A stretch of DNA of 7,366 bases from Candidatus Gallimonas intestinigallinarum (GCA_019116405.1 DXBS01000124.1:1-7366); one strand, 5' to 3'. Shown: positions 1 through 6,241, numbered from the stretch's first letter. Program-made: numbers and translations. Notes: generated from the sequence alone by a model not told the origin.

Positions 1-723
1 GGACGCGATGCACGCGAGGCTCCCGCTCGCCGCACCCATCCAGCAGATATCGTGATTGCCCCACTGGAAATCGACATTGTCGAAGCCCAGAAGGGTATCG
101 AGAATGATATGCGCGCCCGGACCGCGGTCAAACAGGTCTCCCAAGATATGGATGCGGTCGACCGCAAGGCGCTGAATGAGGTTGCAGAAGGCGATGACGA
201 AGTGCCGCGCCCGCTTGGTGGAGATGATCGCGGAGATGATGCCGTTGTAGTACGCCTCCTTGTCCTCGACCTCCTCCTTCTCACTCAGAAGTTCCTCGAT
301 GATATAGGCGTAGTCGCGCGGGAGTTCCTTCCTGACGCGCGAACGGGTGTACTTGGAGGCGATGCGCCGATTGACGCGCACGAGGCGGTAGATCGTCGTC
401 TTGTACCAATCGTCGAGGTCCTCTTCCGTCGATTCGATCTGCGCAAGTTTCTGCTCGGGATAGTAAATGAGCGTCGCCAAGGACTTCTTCTCCTTCATGG
501 AGAGAGAGCCCTTGAACTCCTCCTCGATCTTCTTGCGGATGGAACCCGAACCGTTCTTCAGGATATGTAAGAATGGCTCATATTCGCCGTGGATATCCGT
601 GATGAAGTGCTCCGTGCCCTTTGGAAGATAGAGCGCCGAGGAGAGGTTGATGATCTCCGTTGCCGCATCCGCCGCGGTCGGAAACTGAATGGAAAGCCGT
701 TCCAGATATTTTTTATCTCGCAT
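1..723 (-). CDS. fbp: Class III fructose-1,6-bisphosphatase, N-terminal 241 codons (partial)
   Basis: Fructose-1,6-bisphosphatase of the Firmicutes class III type hydrolyses fructose 1,6-bisphosphate to fructose 6-phosphate plus phosphate in the cytoplasm, a gluconeogenic step. The reading frame is open from the ATG at 723 to the left edge. The metallophosphoesterase signatures are in order: TDIHGEYEPF (residues 42-51, with the DxH metal ligands D43 and H45), GDLFDRGP (195-202), and WGNHDICWMGAASGS (221-235), which is characteristic of this family. The Bacillus subtilis enzyme has about 670 residues, so roughly 430 residues including the C-terminal region lie outside the window. Residues 60-170 are charged and helical, as expected for the insert between the first two metal motifs. 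The start is supported by GGGGGA 7 nt upstream and by a promoter just beyond it. Family assignment is firm; integrity of the rest cannot be judged. Confidence 0.95.
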   Translation of the reverse strand, partial: MRDKKYLERLSIQFPTAADAATEIINLSSALYLPKGTEHFITDIHGEYEPFLHILKNGSGSIRKKIEEEFKGSLSMKEKKSLATLIYYPEQKLAQIESTEEDLDDWYKTTIYRLVRVNRRIASKYTRSRVRKELPRDYAYIIEELLSEKEEVEDKEAYYNGIISAIISTKRARHFVIAFCNLIQRLAVDRIHILGDLFDRGPGAHIILDTLLGFDNVDFQWGNHDICWMGAASGSLACIAS

Positions 724-743
724 TTGATAATCCCCCGTATCCC

Positions 744-772
744 ATTATACCCCACTTGCGGCGAGATTGCAA
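744..772 (-). promoter_or_regulatory. Sigma-A-type promoter of fbp
   Basis: On the minus strand, -35 TTGCAA (772-767) and a perfect -10 TATAAT (749-744) are separated by exactly 17 bp. Transcription should start near 737, leaving a leader of only about 14 nt that consists of little more than the ribosome site GGGGGA (736-731). An A/T run at 784-799 sits at about -47 to -62, where an UP element would lie. Confidence 0.8.
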
Positions 773-783
773 GATGCAATCGA

Positions 784-826
784 TAAAAAAATAAAAAATC
801 AGGCTCCGCTTTGGTGAAGCGGAGCC
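784..826 (-). terminator. Intrinsic terminator of the GH43 lipoprotein gene
   Basis: A perfect 10-bp stem (GGCTCCGCTT at 802-811 pairing with 817-826) with a 5-nt loop is followed on the minus strand by a long T-rich tract (TTTTTT, A, TTTTTTT down to 784). It begins about 20 nt after the TAA of the lipoprotein gene. Only the minus direction has a U-tract, so it ends the lipoprotein transcript before the fbp promoter. Confidence 0.93.
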
Positions 827-846
827 CCTTGCATGTTGCATCTTTC

Positions 847-3084
847 TTATTCGGCGACAAGTCCCTCGCCATCGAGCGTGGAGTAGTTATTCATGAACAT
901 ACTCATGCTGCGCGTGTTCCCCTCCGTCTGTCCGAGGCAGGTGATCGTGAAGCCGGACTTATACTGATCGCCCAGCCATGCGTTGCGCACGACGCCGTAA
1001 TAGACCGTCTCGCCGCTGTCGCGATTATCGCTGCCCTTGAGCGTCTCCGTGAACGTGAACTTGATATAGCCGTTGCCGTACATCTTCCAGGTGCCGATCT
1101 GCGTGGATGCGGTGGTAGGCCCGTCGTAGATCGCGCCGCTGTTCGGATCGTCCGCGCTCTGCTCGAGCGTGACGTCGCGCGAGGCGTTGACGGAATTGAA
1201 GCCGCTGGTGGTATCACGGTTATTGGTCATGACGACCATCTTGAACTTGCCGCCGTCGGTATAGGCGAACAGTTCCTCCGCAGAGACGGCGCGGCTGCTC
1301 TCGCCCGCATAGCGGTTGGGGTTGATGACGATCTCGCCGTAGCTGTTGAGGTAGTACTGGTGGATCTGTGTGACAAAGCTGCCTGTGTTGCCGTCCTGAC
1401 GGGTAATATATGCCGCGACGGACGTGCCGGCAGAGGTCGTGAACAGGTCGTTGTGCCCGGGCAGGATGATATCCAGCTCGTTATTGCCTTCGCTCTTGGA
1501 GTGCCAGGTGAAGGCGCCCATATATTTGTTGCCCTCGTTGGCACCGCTGCCGATGCCGGTATCGAGGTCGTAGCCGGCGTTGTAGACGATGCCGCCCGTC
1601 GTGGACTTGTACACGCCCCAGACGCTCTCGCTCCTGCCGCCCCACATCTGGTAGTTGTCCGCGAGGCCGTCATAGGAGTGCATCGTGTAGTAATAGGTCT
1701 TGTCCTCTTCGAGGATATTCTCGTCCTCGTCCATAATGGTCACGTTATCGTGACGGGCCAGAACGGGCGCTTCCATATTCGCCTTGGAGAGGTTGGTGCC
1801 GTAGTAACTGTGCGTCCAGCCGATGGACTTGCCGTCCTCCTCGTGCGCACCCTCCACGTCATCGCCCCTGTAGAGCGCCTGAATGTCGTTCTCCACCCAG
1901 TTGCGGATGTCTGCATGCGACTGCCAGCCCATACCGTCCTTTCTCAGCCCCGTCTCGGGATCGAGCTCAATCATATAGTTACCCGAGCCGAAGGAGCCGT
2001 ACGCCATGTACATGTTGCCCTCGGTATCATAGATGATCTGCGGGTCAATGCCGTTGACGTCGCGCACGCTCTCGCCGCGCAGAATGGTGGACTGCATGAG
2101 AACCGCGGGATCGCCGTTTTCATCGAGCACAGGCTTGAAAGAGCCGGGCTCCAGGGAATCAGACTCATACAGGAGAATGCAGGCGCGCGCATAGCGGTAG
2201 TTGGGGCGAGCGGGATCGGCGACGATGCCCGAATGGTCGCCTGAGCCGTCCACGACGCAGGTGTACAGCCAATAGCCGCTGCCGTCCGCCTTTGCCACGA
2301 TATCGGGCGCCCACCAGCTTGCGGAGTCCTCCGAATATTCATTATCGCCGGCTGCCGTCGAAAGCTCACCCGTCGTCGTCGAATCGACGCCCTCGCGGTA
2401 CAGCCATGCACCCGAACGGGTATTGATAAAGTCTTCGTCGCGGGTCTCGTAATCAAACGTCCTGCCGATATATTCCCACGTCTTCATGCCGTCATAGGAG
2501 ACGTGGATGGCGTTCCCGTAGGTCGAGATCGTCCCATCATTGGTGCGATCCGCCCAACCCGTCGAAAAGATATAATAGATCGGCAGGCCGGTGCTGTCGG
2601 TCACTTCGATCAGAGAAGGATCGTGCGTATGCCCGAGCACGGTATTATACGAGCCCTCGTTGAAATCGCTTGCAGTCCCGCTGTAATAGAACGCATCGCC
2701 GGGATCGGTCACATAGGCGGGGACGATTTCAATGCGCCCCAAGTTTTCGTTGACGTCTTCGTAGATGAGCGTGCCCGCAGATACGCCCCTGACGACGCCC
2801 TCTTCGTACGTCGCAATGGTGGAAATATCGCTCACGCGTCTGCCTTCGGCATTGTATGCCTCGACAAGCGTAATGTTCTCCAGCGCAACGGAGGTATGCG
2901 CCTCATCGACATACCCGCCGCCCACGTTATCGTAGCAGATCTGATAAACTGCAGCCGCGCTCCCCGTGCCCGGGTTATCCGACGGACCGTCGTCCGGACC
3001 GTCGTCCGGCGTGCATGCGGCCAATGCGGAGACGGCAAACACCGAACCCAGCATGAGTGCCAGTAATTTCTTTGTAGATTTCAT
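847..3084 (-). CDS. Lipoprotein GH43 glycoside hydrolase, endo-1,5-alpha-L-arabinanase-like
   Basis: A predicted surface-anchored enzyme cleaving arabinan or a related arabinose-containing polysaccharide by the inverting GH43 mechanism. The 745-residue protein starts with a lysine-rich signal peptide and a lipobox (LAAC, lipidated Cys24), then an acidic DDGP-rich tether (25-42). Residues 45-130 form a beta-rich module I cannot assign. The five-bladed propeller runs from about 132 to 560: HDPS gives the likely general base D155, WWAPD (257-261) is a family signature, GIDP gives the pKa-modulating D347, MEAP gives the likely general acid E438, and GHN (543-545) matches the calcium-binding His position of arabinanases. 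Residues 575-740 resemble the GH43 C-terminal beta-barrel. It is far longer than B. subtilis Abn2 (about 470 aa), owing to the N-terminal module and loop insertions. An upstream in-frame ATG at 3135 is rejected because it precedes the predicted transcription start. The fold is well supported; the substrate is inferred. Confidence 0.88.
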   Translation of the reverse strand: MKSTKKLLALMLGSVFAVSALAACTPDDGPDDGPSDNPGTGSAAAVYQICYDNVGGGYVDEAHTSVALENITLVEAYNAEGRRVSDISTIATYEEGVVRGVSAGTLIYEDVNENLGRIEIVPAYVTDPGDAFYYSGTASDFNEGSYNTVLGHTHDPSLIEVTDSTGLPIYYIFSTGWADRTNDGTISTYGNAIHVSYDGMKTWEYIGRTFDYETRDEDFINTRSGAWLYREGVDSTTTGELSTAAGDNEYSEDSASWWAPDIVAKADGSGYWLYTCVVDGSGDHSGIVADPARPNYRYARACILLYESDSLEPGSFKPVLDENGDPAVLMQSTILRGESVRDVNGIDPQIIYDTEGNMYMAYGSFGSGNYMIELDPETGLRKDGMGWQSHADIRNWVENDIQALYRGDDVEGAHEEDGKSIGWTHSYYGTNLSKANMEAPVLARHDNVTIMDEDENILEEDKTYYYTMHSYDGLADNYQMWGGRSESVWGVYKSTTGGIVYNAGYDLDTGIGSGANEGNKYMGAFTWHSKSEGNNELDIILPGHNDLFTTSAGTSVAAYITRQDGNTGSFVTQIHQYYLNSYGEIVINPNRYAGESSRAVSAEELFAYTDGGKFKMVVMTNNRDTTSGFNSVNASRDVTLEQSADDPNSGAIYDGPTTASTQIGTWKMYGNGYIKFTFTETLKGSDNRDSGETVYYGVVRNAWLGDQYKSGFTITCLGQTEGNTRSMSMFMNNYSTLDGEGLVAE
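2984..3007. repeat. 12-bp tandem duplication in the lipoprotein tether
   Basis: GGACCGTCGTCC occurs twice head to tail (2984-2995 and 2996-3007). In the minus-strand reading frame it encodes the repeated DDGP residues directly after the lipidated cysteine, so it lengthens the flexible tether without shifting frame. Confidence 0.8.
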
Positions 3085-3096
3085 GACTTCCCCCCT
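3084..3096 (-). promoter_or_regulatory. Ribosome site fixing the GH43 lipoprotein start
   Basis: AGGGGGGAA on the minus strand (3096-3088) lies 3 to 5 nt before the ATG at 3084. Together with the signal peptide that begins exactly there, it selects this start over the in-frame ATG 51 nt upstream, which has no such site. Confidence 0.8.
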
Positions 3097-3114
3097 GATG
3101 AAAATTATGCTATC

Positions 3115-3143
3115 ATTGTACCATAGAAAAATCAATTTGACAA
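3115..3143 (-). promoter_or_regulatory. Sigma-A-type promoter of the GH43 lipoprotein gene
   Basis: On the minus strand, -35 TTGTCA (3143-3138) and -10 TACAAT (3120-3115) are separated by 17 bp, each with one mismatch to consensus. The start of transcription should be near 3108, giving a leader of about 24 nt with the ribosome site inside it. Confidence 0.82.
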
Positions 3144-3164
3144 GGGAAAGCGCAAATTTTTCAC

Positions 3165-3186
3165 CATCAAATGTACATCAAATGCA
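3165..3186 (-). repeat. Tandem 11-bp direct repeat upstream of the GH43 promoter (possible operator)
   Basis: On the minus strand TGCATTTGATG is followed immediately by TACATTTGATG, two 11-bp units differing at one base. They lie about 22 bp upstream of the -35 box, near -57 to -78 from the predicted transcription start, and the period is about one helical turn. This is the usual position and spacing of an activator binding on one face of the DNA, for example an OmpR/PhoB-type regulator. The regulator is not in the window, so the role is inferred. Confidence 0.5.
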
Positions 3187-3430
3187 CGATTGAGAAAAAA
3201 GTATGGCAAAATTTCTCCAAACCCCTTGACAGATCGCATTTTTTCTGCTATTGATAATGATGAAGAGAGGCGCTGTGCAGACATTGCTCCGCAAAACCTT
3301 GATTTTATTTTCTTTTAATGTGTCTTTCACACAGATTACACCTTCGGGGTGTATGATAGAGACACAAAGCGGGAAACAAAGACCCGCAGCCATCATTGCC
3401 TACTCTCCACAATTTTTTTCATATTCTCTC
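3187..3430. other. AT-rich intergenic stretch with small hairpins, no convincing gene
   Basis: This stretch lies between the upstream region of the GH43 gene and the terminator of the flavoprotein operon. It is clearly more AT-rich than its surroundings. It holds a TTGACA (3226-3231, plus strand) with only a poor -10 at a proper distance (TATTGA, 3249-3254, in a TGnTAT context). Three short potential hairpins follow: TGTGT/ACACA (3319-3333), TACACC/GGTGTA around TTCGG (3338-3354), and GCGGG/CCCGC (3369-3387). No recognised riboswitch or RNA family was identified by eye. A small untranslated RNA ending at the hairpin 3431-3468 is possible but unproven. Confidence 0.4.
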
Positions 3431-3468
3431 AAAGCAAAACGCACCCCGTAAGGAGTGCGTTTTGCTTT
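3431..3468. terminator. Bidirectional-type terminator hairpin at the end of the flavoprotein operon
   Basis: A perfect 14-bp stem (AAAGCAAAACGCAC, 3431-3444, with 3455-3468) encloses a 10-nt loop. Its outer part pairs A-rich with T-rich sequence, so each strand reads TTTTGCTTT at the 3' arm and the U-rich part lies inside the stem. It sits 58 nt after the stop of the COG2509-type gene and could also stop transcripts entering from the left. Confidence 0.75.
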
Positions 3469-3483
3469 GCCCTGAAACCACGC

Positions 3484-3518
3484 ATGGCGCCCGCCGTCTT
3501 TGAGACGGCGGGCGCCAT
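3484..3518. terminator. GC-rich 16-bp stem-loop directly after the flavoprotein operon stop codon
   Basis: A perfect 16-bp stem (ATGGCGCCCGCCGTCT, 3484-3499, with 3503-3518) has a 3-nt loop and begins 7 nt after the TAA at 3528-3526. No T-tract follows on either strand, so on its own it is a poor intrinsic terminator. It more likely protects the mRNA 3' end or works together with the hairpin at 3431-3468. Confidence 0.6.
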
Positions 3519-3525
3519 AAGGTAT

Positions 3526-5046
3526 TTACAGATATTTTGCAGCCAGCGTCTCGGCGACGCGCAGGCCGTCCGCCGCCGCGGAAGTGATGCCGCCCGCATA
3601 GCCGCAGCCCTCGCCGCAGGGATAGACGCCCACTACGTTCGCCGCCTGCATGTCCTTTGCGCCGCGCACGATGCGCACGGGCGAGGAGGTGCGCGACTCC
3701 ACCCCCGTCATGACCGCCTCATAGGAGGCAAACCCCGCAAGTTTGGCGTCCATCTCGGGAAGCGCCGCCTTGAGCGCATCGGTGAGCGCCGCGGGGAAGA
3801 GCGCGCGCATGGGAACGAACGCCGTCGCGGGAGCGTACGTCGGGCGCACCTCACCGAAATAGTAGCTCTCCCTGTCCGCAAGGAAGTCCCCCACGAGCTG
3901 CACGGGCGCCTTGTAGCCGCCGCCCGCAAGCGTGAACGCCGCGCGCTCCAGTTTGCGCTGGAACGCGACGCCCGCCAGGGGATGCTCGCCGCCGAAGTCG
4001 GAGCGCCGCACCTGCACAACGAGTGCGGAGTTGGCGTTTTTGCCGTCGCGCTCAAACTCGCTCATGCCGTTGACGACGACGCCCCCTTCCTCGCTTGCGG
4101 CGGGCACGACCACGCCGCCCGGGCACATGCAGAAGGTGAACACGGCGCGCTCCGAGGCATGGGAGACGAGCTTATAGTCGGCAGCGGGCAGCGCCGCGTA
4201 GCCCGAACCGTACTGCGATTTGCCGATCATCGCCTGCAGGTGCTCGATGCGCACGCCGACGGCAAATTCCTTCTGTTCCATGACAAATCCGCGCGCAAGC
4301 AGCATCTCAAAGGTGTCCCGCGCGCTGTGCCCGATGGCGAGCACCAGTTCGTCGCACGCCTCCTCTTCTCCGTTGACGAAGATGCCAGCGAGTCTGCCGC
4401 CTGTTATCTTCACATCGGTGAGCATGCTCGAAAAGCGGAACTGCCCGCCCCGCGCCTCGATCTCGCAGCGCATATTTGCGACCACCGTCCGCAGGTTTTT
4501 GCTGCCGACGTGAGGCTTACCGAGGTAGGCGACCTCCGCAGGCGCGCCGTATCTGACAAAGGTCTCGAGCACATCCCTGTTGCGCGGGTCGTTGGTCTGG
4601 GTGTTGAGCTTGCCGTCCGAAAAGGTGCCCGCGCCGCCCTCGCCGAACTGGACGTTGCTCGCGGGATCGAGCACGCCCGTCGCCAAAAATTTTTCCACGT
4701 CGGCGGCGCGCTCCTCCACCCGCTTGCCGCGCTCTAATATAACGGGCGTGATGCCGTGATCCAGAAGCCGCAGCGCGCAGAACAGCCCCGCAGGACCCGC
4801 GCCTGCGATGACGACTTTGGGCTGCCGCCGCACCCGCTCAAAGACGCGGGGCGGGGGCGCATAGGGCTCCGTACCGCACTCCACCGAATATACCCATTTG
4901 ATGTCCGACTTGTCGCGGGCGTCCAGCGATTTCTTCAAAATCTTAAAATATCTGCAGGGACCGTGCAGCTTTTTTTCGCACAGCCTCAGGAGCGCGCTCT
5001 CCTTCTGATGAGGGCGCAAAATGAGCCCCGTGAACGTCTTTCTCAT
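3526..5046 (-). CDS. COG2509-type FAD-dependent dehydrogenase
   Basis: A 506-residue cytoplasmic flavoprotein of the family catalogued as uncharacterised FAD-dependent dehydrogenases (COG2509); its natural substrate is not known. An N-terminal domain of about 70 residues carries the family motif LKKSLDAR (37-44) followed by DIKWVYSVE. The FAD-binding Rossmann segment has VVIAGAGPAGLFCALRL (78-94) with E105 at the end of the second strand. Family signatures follow: NVQFGEGGAGTFSDGKLNT (131-149), TFCMCPGG (304-311), NGMS (326-329) and YPCGEGCGYAGGITSAAADG (475-494), the last contacting flavin in related folds. The start at 5046 is chosen because GGAGG lies 7 nt upstream and the ATG overlaps the preceding stop as ATGA; a longer frame to 5157 would lie inside the upstream gene and encodes no family sequence. 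It is the second gene of the operon and probably translationally coupled to the first. Confidence 0.92.
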   Translation of the reverse strand: MRKTFTGLILRPHQKESALLRLCEKKLHGPCRYFKILKKSLDARDKSDIKWVYSVECGTEPYAPPPRVFERVRRQPKVVIAGAGPAGLFCALRLLDHGITPVILERGKRVEERAADVEKFLATGVLDPASNVQFGEGGAGTFSDGKLNTQTNDPRNRDVLETFVRYGAPAEVAYLGKPHVGSKNLRTVVANMRCEIEARGGQFRFSSMLTDVKITGGRLAGIFVNGEEEACDELVLAIGHSARDTFEMLLARGFVMEQKEFAVGVRIEHLQAMIGKSQYGSGYAALPAADYKLVSHASERAVFTFCMCPGGVVVPAASEEGGVVVNGMSEFERDGKNANSALVVQVRRSDFGGEHPLAGVAFQRKLERAAFTLAGGGYKAPVQLVGDFLADRESYYFGEVRPTYAPATAFVPMRALFPAALTDALKAALPEMDAKLAGFASYEAVMTGVESRTSSPVRIVRGAKDMQAANVVGVYPCGEGCGYAGGITSAAADGLRVAETLAAKYL

Positions 5047-6173
5047 TGCAATGCCTCCGCCACCGCATGCGCCGACGCGAACGCCCAGTGCAGATTGTAT
5101 CCGCCGCACTCGCCGTCCACGTTTAAGATCTCGCCCGCAAAGTACAGCCCGCCGCAATACAGGCTCTGCAGACCCTCGTCCGTCTCTGCGAGCGGAATGC
5201 CGCCCCGCGTCGCCTGCGCGTAGTCAAAACCGAGCGTCCCCGTCACCGTGAGCGGGAATGCCTTGAGCAGGGACAAAAGGCGCGCCCTGTCCCCAGCCGC
5301 CCGCTTGAAGAGGTACCGCCCCAGCCCGTTTGGCACCACGCAGAGAAGCCCGTCCTCCCCTTCCCCGACGGCGGTTTGGAGCAAATATGGGGGTACGTCC
5401 GGTAAAAAATCCAACCAGAGCGTGTCGCCCTGTTCCGCATGGGAGGACGCACGGAACACCGCGTCGCCCGAGACGCCGCTCTCCGTAAACAGTACATCAC
5501 CGCGGCAGGCGTAAACTTCTCTTTCGCCGCGCACGACGCGCACGCCCGCGTCCATGCGGATGCCCTTCAGGCCGCGCACCGCCTGCGGATCGCAGCGCAG
5601 CTGCACGAGGACGGGCCGCAAAGGCGTCACCGTGTGCCCGAAGTTCTGTGCGATGGCGTACGCCGTGCCGTCCGTGCCGAAGTTCTTTGCCGCCGCGCCG
5701 CCCGCCGCAAGCACGACCGTATCCGACGAGACGCTGCCGCCCGCCCAGACCGCGCGCAGACCGTGGCGCACGTCCAGCCGCTCGACGCGCGCGCCCGTGA
5801 TCACCTGCACGCCGAGGCGGGAACATTCGCGGCGCATGAGGTCGGTGACCGCGGACGCCTGTCTGCCCGCCGGGTACACCCTGCCCCGCGCGTCCGGCAA
5901 AAAGATGCCGCCCATGCTCTGCAAAAACGCGACGGCGTCCTGCCAGGAAAAATGCGTAAGAACGCGGGCGACCTTGTCCGCGTCGTCCGAAAAGTAGCGG
6001 CTCGCGTCCACATGCGTGTTGGTCACATTGCCCTGCCCGTTGCCCGTTGCGGAAAGTTTTCTGCCGAGGCGCTCCCCGCGCTCTATGACGGTCACGCTTT
6101 TTCCCGCACGCGCGAGCAAAATTGCGCACGTCATGCCCGCCGCACCGCCGCCGATCACCGTAATTTTCATCAT
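5043..6173 (-). CDS. BaiN/HI0933-like NAD(P)/FAD-dependent oxidoreductase
   Basis: A 376-residue cytoplasmic flavoprotein of the HI0933-like family (COG2081), which includes YhiN and the clostridial bile-acid protein BaiN; for most members the reaction is unknown. The dinucleotide-binding motif is VIGGGAAGMTCAILLARAGK (6-25) with E31 ending the second strand. Then come GRKLSATGNGQGNVTN (37-52), RVYPAGRQASAV (98-109), VLAAGGAA (154-161), DVLFTESGVSGDAVFRAS (226-243), and GLYFAGEILNVDGECGGYN (342-360), all at family positions. The third motif usually reads GRCN in this family, so GQGN lacks the common cysteine. The protein is somewhat shorter than the usual 400-420 residues, mainly in the middle domain. 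It starts with two ATGs (6173 and 6170) and has no clear Shine-Dalgarno; the promoter places transcription start at the first ATG. It is the first gene of a two-gene operon. A bile-acid role should not be read from the family name. Confidence 0.92.
   Translation of the reverse strand: MMKITVIGGGAAGMTCAILLARAGKSVTVIERGERLGRKLSATGNGQGNVTNTHVDASRYFSDDADKVARVLTHFSWQDAVAFLQSMGGIFLPDARGRVYPAGRQASAVTDLMRRECSRLGVQVITGARVERLDVRHGLRAVWAGGSVSSDTVVLAAGGAAAKNFGTDGTAYAIAQNFGHTVTPLRPVLVQLRCDPQAVRGLKGIRMDAGVRVVRGEREVYACRGDVLFTESGVSGDAVFRASSHAEQGDTLWLDFLPDVPPYLLQTAVGEGEDGLLCVVPNGLGRYLFKRAAGDRARLLSLLKAFPLTVTGTLGFDYAQATRGGIPLAETDEGLQSLYCGGLYFAGEILNVDGECGGYNLHWAFASAHAVAEALQ
5044..5058 (-). promoter_or_regulatory. 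Ribosome site and ATGA stop-start overlap of the flavoprotein pair
   Basis: GGAGG (5058-5054) precedes the ATG at 5046 by 7 nt, and that ATG shares two bases with the TGA (5045-5043) of the upstream gene. A strong ribosome site embedded in the end of the upstream frame fits translational coupling of the two flavoproteins. Confidence 0.85.
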
Positions 6174-6179
6174 AATCTT

Positions 6180-6208
6180 ATCTTACCGCAAAGATTTTTA
6201 TTTGTCAA
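6180..6208 (-). promoter_or_regulatory. Promoter of the flavoprotein operon, predicted leaderless
   Basis: On the minus strand a consensus -35 TTGACA (6208-6203) is followed after 17 bp by -10 TAAGAT (6185-6180). The expected transcription start falls at about 6173, the A of the first ATG, so the mRNA would have almost no leader, which agrees with the lack of a Shine-Dalgarno. Confidence 0.72.
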
Positions 6209-6217
6209 TGTATTGAC
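6204..6217. promoter_or_regulatory. Inverted repeat joining the two divergent -35 boxes
   Basis: GTCAAT-GT-ATTGAC is a perfect 6-bp inverted repeat with a 2-nt centre that overlaps both the leftward -35 (6203-6208) and the rightward -35 (6213-6218). Two closely spaced divergent TTGAC boxes produce most of this symmetry by themselves, so an operator role is possible but not required. Confidence 0.4.
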
Positions 6218-6241
6218 TGGACGCACTTTTCGTGTTACAAT
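6213..6241 (+). promoter_or_regulatory. Sigma-A-type promoter of the DUF1508 membrane protein gene
   Basis: -35 TTGACT (6213-6218) and -10 TACAAT (6236-6241) are separated by 17 bp. Transcription should begin near A6248, giving a leader of about 39 nt. The ribosome site AAGGAGG (6272-6278) is consensus and lies 8 nt before the ATG. Confidence 0.85.

Noticed and set aside
811..2244. 477-codon open frame on the plus strand opposite the GH43 lipoprotein gene
   Set aside because: It has no recognisable domain, a valine/alanine/arginine-heavy composition typical of antisense frames in GC-rich DNA, and lies opposite a gene with clear catalytic motifs.
3144..3165. Possible catabolite-repression (cre) site near the GH43 promoter
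   Set aside because: The segment around TTTGCGCTTTCC shares only part of the cre consensus and lacks the symmetric TG...CA ends.
3338..3387. Riboswitch-like hairpin cluster for the flavoprotein operon or the GH43 gene
   Set aside because: On the plus strand it has no gene downstream to control, and on the minus strand the GH43 promoter lies between it and the gene; no known riboswitch core was recognised.
3178..3396. 72-codon minus-strand frame in the AT-rich gap, with GGAG 8 nt before the ATG
   Set aside because: No domain, signal peptide or membrane segment, five to six cysteines without a pattern, and it runs into the repeat upstream of the GH43 promoter. The ribosome site alone is not enough; conservation in relatives would change this.
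3349..4737. 462-codon open frame on the plus strand opposite the COG2509-type gene
   Set aside because: It is an Arg/Ala/His-rich antisense shadow. It has no family motif and runs through both terminator stem-loops of the flavoprotein operon.
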